Shown here one piece after another: positions 33,676-40,371 of a stretch of DNA of 40,371 nucleotides; within the stretch, counting starts at the first letter, position 1; each line of letters begins with the position of its first letter. The stretch is from assembly GCA_027307335.1 (NCBI GenBank), contig DAHUXD010000016.1:1-40371 (forward strand), in the 5' to 3' direction. The translations under genes were made by a program, and so were the position numbers. This stretch comes from Acidobacteriota bacterium (GTDB lineage: Bacteria; Acidobacteriota; Thermoanaerobaculia; UBA5066; Gp7-AA6). The notes under the pieces were generated by a model. It saw only the letters and a list, made by a program, of their open reading frames with translations, did no database searches and was not told the origin of the DNA.

Positions 33676-36356
33676 TGCGGCTCTCTTGCGGCGAGCACCC
33701 TGGTCCAGTTCAGGACGACGACGGCGTCTTCCGGTTCTGCGTCTGGCGAGCGCCGCACGATGAGAAACCGCTCGCCGTCAGGAGCGGCGTCGTAGGAGCG
33801 GCGAAACCACTCCGCACCCGGATCTCCTCCGATGTCGGCCGCGAAAAGGCGCTGGGGCTCGCCGAACGAGACCCCGTCCGCCTGGAACATTGCCGCGGCG
33901 GCCATCAGGTCTCCGTCGGAAGAGAGGTAGAAGAGCTCCTTGCCGTCCTTGCGCCAGATCGGCGCTTGTCCGCCCCCCACTGATACCACGCGCTTGGGCC
34001 CGCCGGAGACCGGCTCGACGTAGACCTCGGAGCTGCCCGATTCGTCGGAGTTGAACGCGACCCACCGCCCGTCCGGTGAGATCTCCGGGTGGCCTTCGTT
34101 GAATCGGGAGGGGCCTTGCGCTCGGTTCGGAGCACCGCCTTCGGGCAACGTGAGAATCTGGCGCGTGTAACGCACACCCTCGGCGACGTTGAAAAGCAGA
34201 CTCCGGCCGTCCGACGAGAGGCTCGGGACTGTCTTGTCCTGCTTCGTGGTGAGCAGCGACTTCGCCGAGCCGCCTGCGGCCGGGACCTCGTAGAGATCGT
34301 AGAAGCCCGAGCCGCCGCGGTCCGACACGAACACGAGGCGCTCTCCGTCGGGGAACCAGGCCGGCAGGAACTCGTCGCTGCGCTCGGAAGTGACCCGCGA
34401 CGAAGTGCCCCGCGTGGCGTCGAGAACCCACACATCCAGGTTCTGACCGTGGTCGGGGTCGCGTCGAGACACGGCGGCGCGGCGGCCGTCGGCGGAAAGG
34501 CGGACGTCCTCGTAGCAGGCCACCTCGCCGAGCGTCCCGAGCTCGCGGCCACGACGATCGACCCACACGAGCCGCCGCCGCTGGGGCCACGGAAGGTAGG
34601 CGAACCGGCCGGCCGCGGCAGAGGCGGCGAGGCGGTTCTCCTCGGTGCCGTAATGCACGCCCTCGAAGGCGGGCACGGCGTCTCCGGACAAACGCCGGCG
34701 GATCGGGTCGAAGCGCCACGCAAACACCGCGTTGTCCTTGGCGAACAGCAGGTATCCGGGATCGGCGTAGAGCGCAGCCGTGTCCGAACGGAAGAGTGCC
34801 ACCGAACTCTTGTCGTCGAGCGACCCGAGACGGACCTCCGTCTTTTCGGGATCGAGATGCCGCGCGACGAAGACGAAGTGCCGCCCTTCCGGCAGAAAGT
34901 CCGGGAAGAAGTGAGCGACCTCGCCCCGCGCGGCGTCGAGCGTCGTGACAGGCCTCGGAGCGCCACCCGAGGCCGGGACGGCGACGATCGGCGAGCCGAA
35001 CTCGGGCGTGAACAGGATGGTGCCGTCACTGCCCCAGCTGCCGCCGAAACCGCTTCCGCTCTCGCAAATCGTCCTCACCGGCCCGCCGTCTGCGCTCGTC
35101 CTCTTGAGCTTGCCGTCCGCGAAGAAGGCGACCTCGCGGCCGTCGGGCGACCAGAACCCGTAGCGAGCTCCATCCGTGCCAGGCAGACGCCGCATCGCCA
35201 ACGCGTCGAGGGGTCGGACCCAGAGCGCGACACCCGTCTTGTCCCTCAGGACGGACAGGATCCGGCGGCCGTCGGGAGAGAGACTGACCCACCTTGCGTA
35301 CTGCCTTTGCGGCGGAGGAGGGATCGTGAACCGGACGAGCTCGGGTACGCTCGAAGCTGCGCTGGGACGCCACAGGGAAGCCGCGGCGACGATGGCGGCC
35401 AGAACCGCGAGCGCCCAGGCCAACCGTTCCCGGAGCCGGCCATGCGGCCGCGAGGCGCCGGCACCCATGCTCGGCCCCCCGTCCGCCGAGCCCTCCGCGA
35501 TCCACCGCAGCTCGCGCCGCACGTCGGCCGCGCTCTGCCAGCGCTCCTCCGGGTCCTTGGCGAGGCAGGTCCTCACGATCCGGTCGAGGGCCGCGGGCGC
35601 CATCGGCTGGAGCGAGGAGATGGACGGCGGATCCGCGGACATGATCGCCGTGATCAGCGAGGCCTGGCTCGCCGCCGCGAAGGCCTTGCATCCCGTCGCC
35701 ATCTCGTAGAGCACCGCGCCCAGCGCGTGGATGTCCGTGCGGGCATCGGACTCCTTGCCCTCGAGCTGTTCGGGCGCCATGTACTGGAACGTGCCGAGGA
35801 TCGCGCCCTCCTGAGTCAGGCCCTTCTGCTGCTGTTGGGTCGGGAGCGACGTCACGCTCCCCGCTCGGGAATCCGAGGCGGCCATGCCCTTGGCCAGGCC
35901 GAAGTCGAGCAGCTTCACGCCCGTCTTCGTCAGCATCACGTTGGCCGGCTTCAGGTCGCGGTGCACGACGCCCTGGCGGTGCGCCTTGTCGAGCGCGTCG
36001 GCGATCTGCTCGCCGAAGCGGAGCGTCTGCTCGCGCGGCAGCGGCCCCTTCGCGAGGCGATCCGAGAGCGTCTCGCCCTCGAGCAGCTCCATGACGAGGT
36101 ATTCGACGTCGCCCTCGCGGCCGACGTCGAAGAGCGCACAGATGTGCGGATGCGAGAGCTGCGAGATCGTGCGCGCCTCGCGCTCGAACCGCTGCCGCGC
36201 CTCGGGCGAAGCGGCCGTGTGCGCGGGGAGGACCTTCACGGCGACGGTCCGCTCGAGCCGCGTGTCGCGCGCCTTGTACACCTCGCCCATCCCCCCGGCG
36301 CCGAGAAGCGACAGGATCTCGTAGGGACCCAGCTTGGAACCGACGGAAAGCGGCAC
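33672..36356 (-). CDS. Membrane Ser/Thr protein kinase with PD40 propeller (kinase E)
   Basis: 894 residues, starting at GTG 36356. Kinase motifs are complete (K41, E60, H132-R-D134-L-K-P-A-N, D-F-G-L-A-K, M-A-P-E-Q). The activation region carries a polyglutamine insert (T-Q-Q-Q-Q-K). A hydrophobic helix near residue 320 (A-W-A-L-A-V-L-A-A-I-V-A-A-A-S-L) leads to PD40 repeats (L-S-P-D-G-R, W-S-P-D-G-R, W-F-P-D-G-E). It groups with kinase B by its C-terminal V-V-V-L-N-W. It is the first gene of the minus-strand signalling block and overlaps kinase D. A TAGAAT box lies 13 nt before the GTG. Confidence 0.9.
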   Translation of the reverse strand: MPLSVGSKLGPYEILSLLGAGGMGEVYKARDTRLERTVAVKVLPAHTAASPEARQRFEREARTISQLSHPHICALFDVGREGDVEYLVMELLEGETLSDRLAKGPLPREQTLRFGEQIADALDKAHRQGVVHRDLKPANVMLTKTGVKLLDFGLAKGMAASDSRAGSVTSLPTQQQQKGLTQEGAILGTFQYMAPEQLEGKESDARTDIHALGAVLYEMATGCKAFAAASQASLITAIMSADPPSISSLQPMAPAALDRIVRTCLAKDPEERWQSAADVRRELRWIAEGSADGGPSMGAGASRPHGRLRERLAWALAVLAAIVAAASLWRPSAASSVPELVRFTIPPPPQRQYARWVSLSPDGRRILSVLRDKTGVALWVRPLDALAMRRLPGTDGARYGFWSPDGREVAFFADGKLKRTSADGGPVRTICESGSGFGGSWGSDGTILFTPEFGSPIVAVPASGGAPRPVTTLDAARGEVAHFFPDFLPEGRHFVFVARHLDPEKTEVRLGSLDDKSSVALFRSDTAALYADPGYLLFAKDNAVFAWRFDPIRRRLSGDAVPAFEGVHYGTEENRLAASAAAGRFAYLPWPQRRRLVWVDRRGRELGTLGEVACYEDVRLSADGRRAAVSRRDPDHGQNLDVWVLDATRGTSSRVTSERSDEFLPAWFPDGERLVFVSDRGGSGFYDLYEVPAAGGSAKSLLTTKQDKTVPSLSSDGRSLLFNVAEGVRYTRQILTLPEGGAPNRAQGPSRFNEGHPEISPDGRWVAFNSDESGSSEVYVEPVSGGPKRVVSVGGGQAPIWRKDGKELFYLSSDGDLMAAAAMFQADGVSFGEPQRLFAADIGGDPGAEWFRRSYDAAPDGERFLIVRRSPDAEPEDAVVVLNWTRVLAAREPQ

Positions 36357-36369
36357 GATCTGGCTTCGA

Positions 36370-36375
36370 ATTCTA
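36370..36375 (-). promoter_or_regulatory. -10 box of kinase E
   Basis: TAGAAT on the minus strand, 13 nt before the GTG at 36356. It lies within the same 58-bp intergenic region as the oppositely oriented TAGAAT of the DUF481 gene. Confidence 0.5.
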
Positions 36376-36401
36376 TCGCCCGACTTTCACGACCGAGGCC
36401 G

Positions 36402-36407
36402 TAGAAT
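36402..36407 (+). promoter_or_regulatory. -10 box of the DUF481 gene, leaderless spacing
   Basis: TAGAAT with 7 nt to the ATG at 36415, placing the expected transcript start at the start codon. There is no Shine-Dalgarno sequence. Confidence 0.5.
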
Positions 36408-36414
36408 CGCGTCA

Positions 36415-37440
36415 ATGAGGATTCGCACGGCGCTGTCGAGGGCCGCAGTGTGTCTCCTCGCCGCCTCTCCCGCCCTCGCCCAGAAGACCGACCTGATCGT
36501 GCTCTTCAACGGCGACCGCGTCACGTGCGAGATCCGCTCGTACGATGCCGGACGGCTCCAGGTGAAGACCGACATCGCGTCCGACATCGCGGTCAAGTGG
36601 AACAAGATCGTCAGCATCCAGTCGGTCAAGGACTTCGAGATCGAGACGGCGGACGGCTTCACGCACTACGGCAAGCTCGCGCCTTCGGATCCCCCCGGCA
36701 GGCTCCGCGTCGTTTCCGAGGCCGAGACCGAAGACCTCGACTTCATGTCGGTCGTGCGCATCTCGCCGATGTACGAGTCGTTCTGGAGGCGCTGGCAGGG
36801 CTCCGTCAACCTCGGCTTCAACTACACGCAGGCGAACGACTTCGTGCAGTTCACGCTCAACGGCGATGCCGAATTCCGGCGCCCGAGCTTCGAGCTCGCC
36901 GTCAGCCTCTCGGTCTTCTTCACGAGCCAGTCGAACGTGCCGTCCAACCAGCGCGCGAGCTACCTCATGCAGTACGAGAAGTTCCTGAAGGACCGCTGGC
37001 TGGTGGTCGGCTTCGGCGGCATCGACCGCAACATCCAGCTCGGCCTCGACTGGCGCTACTCGCTCGGCGCCGGCTATGGCCGGGACATCATCGACACGAA
37101 CCAGAGCCGGCTGACGGGCGCCGCCGGCCTCCTCGGCATGCACGAGGACCCGGTCTCGGGGACGAGCGCCAACGATCTCGCGGCCATTCTCGTGGCGCAA
37201 TACTCGCACTTCACCTACGATTTCCCGAAGATCACCATCGGGGCCAGCCTCGCGGTCATCCCCTACCTGACGCAGAGCGGCCGCGTGCGTTTGAACTTCA
37301 ACGGCAGCGTCAAACGGGAGATCGCCCGCGACTTCTACCTGACGCTCTCGATCTTCGACGACTTCGACAACAAGGATCCCTCCACCGGCCAGGCGAAGAA
37401 CGACTGGGGACCCGTCCTCTCGATCGGCTATAGCTTCTGA
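36415..37440 (+). CDS. DUF481-family outer-membrane-type protein
   Basis: 341 residues from ATG 36415, chosen because a signal peptide (about 1-23, ending A-L-A-Q) begins there and a TAGAAT box precedes it; an earlier in-frame start at 36334 would lie inside the divergent promoter. A small beta-rich domain (about 25-110, D-L-I-V-L-F-N-G-D-R-V-T-C-E-I) precedes the DUF481 barrel-like region, with aromatic amphipathic strands and an S-F terminus. The role is unknown; the family is thought to sit in the outer membrane. It ends 2 nt before the ClC gene. Confidence 0.82.
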   Translation: MRIRTALSRAAVCLLAASPALAQKTDLIVLFNGDRVTCEIRSYDAGRLQVKTDIASDIAVKWNKIVSIQSVKDFEIETADGFTHYGKLAPSDPPGRLRVVSEAETEDLDFMSVVRISPMYESFWRRWQGSVNLGFNYTQANDFVQFTLNGDAEFRRPSFELAVSLSVFFTSQSNVPSNQRASYLMQYEKFLKDRWLVVGFGGIDRNIQLGLDWRYSLGAGYGRDIIDTNQSRLTGAAGLLGMHEDPVSGTSANDLAAILVAQYSHFTYDFPKITIGASLAVIPYLTQSGRVRLNFNGSVKREIARDFYLTLSIFDDFDNKDPSTGQAKNDWGPVLSIGYSF

Positions 37441-37442
37441 AC

Positions 37443-38750
37443 GTGGAGCCCCGGGAACGGATCGGCGAGGCCCCGTCCGCGATCGTCGTCGGCGTGCTGG
37501 TCGGCCTCGTCGGAACGGCCTTCCGGGAGGCGGCCAGGCGCGGTTACGAAATCTTCGGCGAGATACTCGGAGCCGCGGACACGCGCGGCATACCGGGATG
37601 GGCGGCGGGAGCCCTCGGGGGCGCCATCCTCGTCGGAGTCAGCGCCGCGTTGACCCGCCGGGTTGCCCGCGAATCCGCGGGCAGCGGGATCCAGGAGGTG
37701 GAGGGCATCCTCGCGGGCTCGCTTCCGCCGATCCGCTGGCGCCGTGTTCTCCCGGTGAAGTTCTTCGGCGGCCTGCTCTCGCTCTCGTCCGGACTGCTTC
37801 TCGGGCGCGAGGGACCCACGATCCACATGGGCACCGCCATCGCCTCCGCGGTCGCCGAGCGCTCGCGCGCGCCTCGCGAGCGACTCCACATCCTCCTCGG
37901 CGCGGGAGCGGCGGCCGGTCTCGCCGTGGCGTTTCGCGCCCCGCTCGCCGGCATCCTGTTCGCCCTCGAAGAGCTCCGGCGCGAGTTCCCGCCGACGCGG
38001 CGGTCGATCCGTGCGGTCTCTCTCGCGACGATCACGGCGGTCCTCGTCGGGATCGCCCTGGCCGGACCTTCGCCGCTGCTGCCGCTCCCGCCGGCCCGGA
38101 GCCCGAGCGCGCTCGAGCTCGGGCTCGTCGTTCCGTTCTCGATGCTCGTGGCCGTCCTCGGCCTCGCCTTCAACGCCGCGCTCGTGGCGTCGATCGGCTG
38201 GTCGCGGTCCGTCGCGCGAAGGGGCGGCGCACTGCCGCTCGCGCTCGTCGTCGGCGCGGGCATCGGCGCGCTGGCTTGGATCGCGCCGCCCTTCACCGGC
38301 GGCGGCGAGGAGCTGGCGGTGCGGCTGGTCGCGGCGGCCCCGGCCGCGGGACTGCTCGCGCTCCTCCTCGTCGGACGATTCGTTCTCTTCGACGCGAGCT
38401 ACGCCACCGGCGTGCCCGGCGGGATCTTCGCGCCGCAGCTCGCGCTGGGTGTGTGCGCCGGGCTTCTGGCGGTGGTGGCCGGCGCGAAGCTCGCGCCGGC
38501 CCATGGCTTCTCGATCGTCCTCTGGTCGATCGCCGGCATGGCGGCTCTTCTCGCCGCCACCGTCCGCGCTCCCCTGACGGGCGTCGCCCTCGTGATCGAG
38601 ATGACCGGCTGCCTTCCGGCGGGGCTGATGGCCCTCGTCGCTGCGATCACCGCCGACGTCACGGCACGCGCCCTGGGCGGCCGACCGATCTACGAGGCGC
38701 TCATCGAGCCTCAGAGTGCCGGGCCGGGCGGCGAAGACTCGAGGACCTGA
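37443..38750 (+). CDS. ClC-family chloride/proton antiporter or channel
   Basis: 435 residues from GTG 37443. The three selectivity motifs are present: G-S-G-I-Q (80-84), G-R-E-G-P (121-125, gating Glu E123) and G-V-P-G-G-I-F-A-P (323-331). F-A-L-E-E-L-R (174-180) retains a glutamate in the position of the internal proton-transfer Glu of E. coli ClcA, which favours an antiporter rather than a channel. It is an inner-membrane protein, possibly for acid stress or pH balance. It is 2 nt after the DUF481 gene, and its last 40 nt overlap the RND gene tail to tail. Confidence 0.88.
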   Translation: MEPRERIGEAPSAIVVGVLVGLVGTAFREAARRGYEIFGEILGAADTRGIPGWAAGALGGAILVGVSAALTRRVARESAGSGIQEVEGILAGSLPPIRWRRVLPVKFFGGLLSLSSGLLLGREGPTIHMGTAIASAVAERSRAPRERLHILLGAGAAAGLAVAFRAPLAGILFALEELRREFPPTRRSIRAVSLATITAVLVGIALAGPSPLLPLPPARSPSALELGLVVPFSMLVAVLGLAFNAALVASIGWSRSVARRGGALPLALVVGAGIGALAWIAPPFTGGGEELAVRLVAAAPAAGLLALLLVGRFVLFDASYATGVPGGIFAPQLALGVCAGLLAVVAGAKLAPAHGFSIVLWSIAGMAALLAATVRAPLTGVALVIEMTGCLPAGLMALVAAITADVTARALGGRPIYEALIEPQSAGPGGEDSRT

Positions 38751-40371
38751 CCCGCGGGACTCGTTGCGCTCCGCCGCTCCGACCAGCCGCGGATCACGAC
38801 GAAGAAAGCGGGCACGAAGAGCACTGCGAGGCAGGTCGACGCGAGCATTCCGCTCGCGACCGCGAGGCCGAGCGACTTCCGCGCGGAGGCTCCCGCGCCG
38901 CTGGTGGTCAGGAGCGGCAGCACGCCGAGGATGAACGTGAACGACGTCATGACGATCGGCCGGAAGCGCACCTCCGACGCGTGGACGGTCGCCTCGACGA
39001 GCGACTGGCCCGCCGCGCGTCCCTCGAGTGCCATCTCGACGATGAGGATCGCGTTCTTCGCGGACAGCGCGATCAGGAGGACCAGCCCGATCTGCACGTA
39101 CAGGTTGTTCGCGACGCCGAGGCCGAGCAGCGCGCTGACGGTGCCGAAGAGGGCGAGGGGCACGCCGAGGATGACCGCCGCCGGGGTCACCCAGCTCTCG
39201 TACTGGCCCGCCAGGACGAAGAAGACGAGGAGGATCGCGAGCGCGAAGATGAAGTAGGTCGAGCTCCCGACGAGCTTCTCCTGGTACGACATCGCGGTCC
39301 ACTCGTACGACATGCCCGGCGGCAGCGTCCGCTTCGCGATCGCCTCCATCGCCTGGATCGCCTGCCCCGAGCTGAACTTCTCGTTGGCCGCTCCGTTGAT
39401 CGTGGCCGAGGGATACAGGTTGTAGAGCGTGATCAGCGACGGTCCCTGCGCGCGTTCGAGGCGCGCCACGGTGCCGAGGGGGACCATGGTCCCGGCGTTC
39501 GTCCGGATGAAGTACCCGTCGATGTTGTCCGTCTGGCGGCGGAAGGGCGCGTCCGCCTGCGCGTAGACCATGTACTGGTGGCCGAAGAGCGTGAACTGGT
39601 TGACGAAGCTCGACCCGAGGTACGCCTGGACGGTGCTGTAGACGTCGGAGACGTTCAGCCCGAAGGTGCTCGCCTGGGTCTTCTCGACGTGGATCGTGAT
39701 CTGCGGGACGGAGGCGCGCAGCGGCGTCAGCGCGAGTCGGATCGCGGGGTCGCGCCGGGCCTCGGCGACCACCGCGTCGGCGGCGGCCTGGAGGCGCGCG
39801 AAGTCGAAGCTGCCGTCGGTCAGCTCGAGCTGCATCTGGAAGCCGCCGGAGAGTCCGAGGCCCTGGATCGGCGGCGGCACGAGCACCATCGTCCGCGCGT
39901 CGGGATAGCTCTCGAGGCGCGCGGCGAGATCCGCGTAGATCGAACGGAGGTCCTCGCCTTTCTTGCGGAGGCTCCAGTCCTTGAACATCAGGTAGACGAT
40001 GCCGGCATTGGCGAGCGAGGCGTTGTTGTCGAGCGGCGAGACGCCGCCGATCATGATCGTCCGCTCGATCGCCGGATTCCGGCGGCAGACGTCCGCGACC
40101 GCGTCCATCACCCGCTGGGTCCGCTCGAGAGACGCGCCGTCGGGGAGCTGCACGGTGACCATGGCGTAGCCCTGGTCCTCGGTGGGGATGAAGCCGGTCG
40201 GGACGCGGGTCAGACCCCAGATCGCGAGGCCGATCAGGACGAGGGCGATGGCGGCCATGCGGTGGCTGCGCTCCACCATGAACCGGATCACCCGCACGTA
40301 CCGCTTCTCCAGCGGCTCGTACACCGCGTTGAACCCCCGGAAAAACCAGTTCTTCTTCTTTCCCGGTTCCC
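38711..40371 (-). CDS. RND efflux transporter permease, HAE1 family (C-terminal half; 5' end outside window)
   Basis: About 553 residues are visible, of the ~1050 typical for AcrB-type pumps. The frame stays open to the window edge (E-P-G-K-K-K-N-W-F-F-R-G-F-N before Y-E-P-L-E-K-R-Y), so this is the C-terminal half. It covers periplasmic loop 2 (G-F-I-P-T-E-D-Q-G; F-G-L-N-V-S-D-V-Y) and the last transmembrane block, with L-A-A-Q-Y-E-S-W-like A-G-Q-Y-E-S-W, I-G-L-V-L-L-I-A-L-S-A-K-N-A-I-L-I-V-E and R-F-R-P-I-V-M-T-S. It exports hydrophobic compounds with a periplasmic adaptor and TolC-type channel, probably encoded upstream. Confidence 0.95.
   Translation of the reverse strand, partial: EPGKKKNWFFRGFNAVYEPLEKRYVRVIRFMVERSHRMAAIALVLIGLAIWGLTRVPTGFIPTEDQGYAMVTVQLPDGASLERTQRVMDAVADVCRRNPAIERTIMIGGVSPLDNNASLANAGIVYLMFKDWSLRKKGEDLRSIYADLAARLESYPDARTMVLVPPPIQGLGLSGGFQMQLELTDGSFDFARLQAAADAVVAEARRDPAIRLALTPLRASVPQITIHVEKTQASTFGLNVSDVYSTVQAYLGSSFVNQFTLFGHQYMVYAQADAPFRRQTDNIDGYFIRTNAGTMVPLGTVARLERAQGPSLITLYNLYPSATINGAANEKFSSGQAIQAMEAIAKRTLPPGMSYEWTAMSYQEKLVGSSTYFIFALAILLVFFVLAGQYESWVTPAAVILGVPLALFGTVSALLGLGVANNLYVQIGLVLLIALSAKNAILIVEMALEGRAAGQSLVEATVHASEVRFRPIVMTSFTFILGVLPLLTTSGAGASARKSLGLAVASGMLASTCLAVLFVPAFFVVIRGWSERRSATSPAGQVLESSPPGPAL

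Noticed and set aside
1-40371. CRISPR array, prophage or insertion sequence
   Set aside because: No regularly spaced repeats, transposase, integrase or phage structural gene was seen on either strand.

Overview
The window is about 40 kb of dense, very GC-rich bacterial DNA. The gene content suggests an Acidobacteriota-type organism, perhaps near Thermoanaerobaculia. It has five Ser/Thr kinases opening with a G-P-Y-E-I-L motif and followed by PD40 propellers or TolB/TPR modules, a secreted protein with GloVer repeats and S-layer-homology domains, an outer-membrane-type DUF481 protein, a short barrel protein, and an RND pump (so a diderm envelope). This placement is inferred from gene content only; there is no rRNA in the window.

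Layout. 1-179: tail of an unknown protein, then a strong terminator and a dispersed palindromic repeat. 376-3757: a tightly coupled three-gene membrane-lipid operon (Spinster-like MFS transporter, PlsC-type acyltransferase, PAP2_C-like enzyme), followed by an FAD monooxygenase (to 5254). 5265-7835 (-): kinase with PD40 propeller. 7981-9963: secreted GloVer/IPT/SLH protein. 10081-12258: OafA-type acyltransferase with SGNH domain, bracketed by a 17-bp direct repeat of the 3' end of tRNA-Gln(CTG), whose intact gene is at 12326-12399 (-). 12486-19072: housekeeping and metabolism (pterin dehydratase, secreted hypothetical, small membrane protein, MoeB/rhodanese, methyltransferase, P5C dehydrogenase, PLDc_N-like peptide, aminotransferase). 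19375-19910: secreted hypothetical protein split by an apparent 1-base deletion. 20054-22739 (-): barrel protein, omega-amidase-type nitrilase and its coupled aminotransferase. 22777-25179 (+): thioredoxin reductase, tiny membrane protein, MFS transporter. 25154-27793 (-): kinase; 27860-28267 (+): YidB-like protein. 28275-36356 (-): signalling block of three kinases plus an RsbW-like ATPase. 36415-38750 (+): DUF481 protein and ClC antiporter. 38711-40371 (-): C-terminal half of an RND transporter, cut by the window edge.

How the genes fit together. The first operon resembles a lysophospholipid transport and reacylation route. The 21543-22739 aminotransferase and 20776-21546 amidase look like a transaminase/omega-amidase pair that salvages a 2-oxo acid. 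The kinase block probably forms a membrane-to-cytosol signalling set, with an anti-sigma-type ATPase as a possible output. Many genes carry a TAGAAT-like -10 box only 6-18 nt before the start codon, so leaderless or very short-leader transcripts seem common here.

The observations I rate highest are the tRNA-end repeat bracketing a single acyltransferase gene, the dispersed palindrome that has become the C-terminus of an aminotransferase, the Spinster/PlsC/PAP2_C operon, the kinase block, and the leaderless-promoter pattern. I found no CRISPR array, transposase, integrase or rRNA gene.
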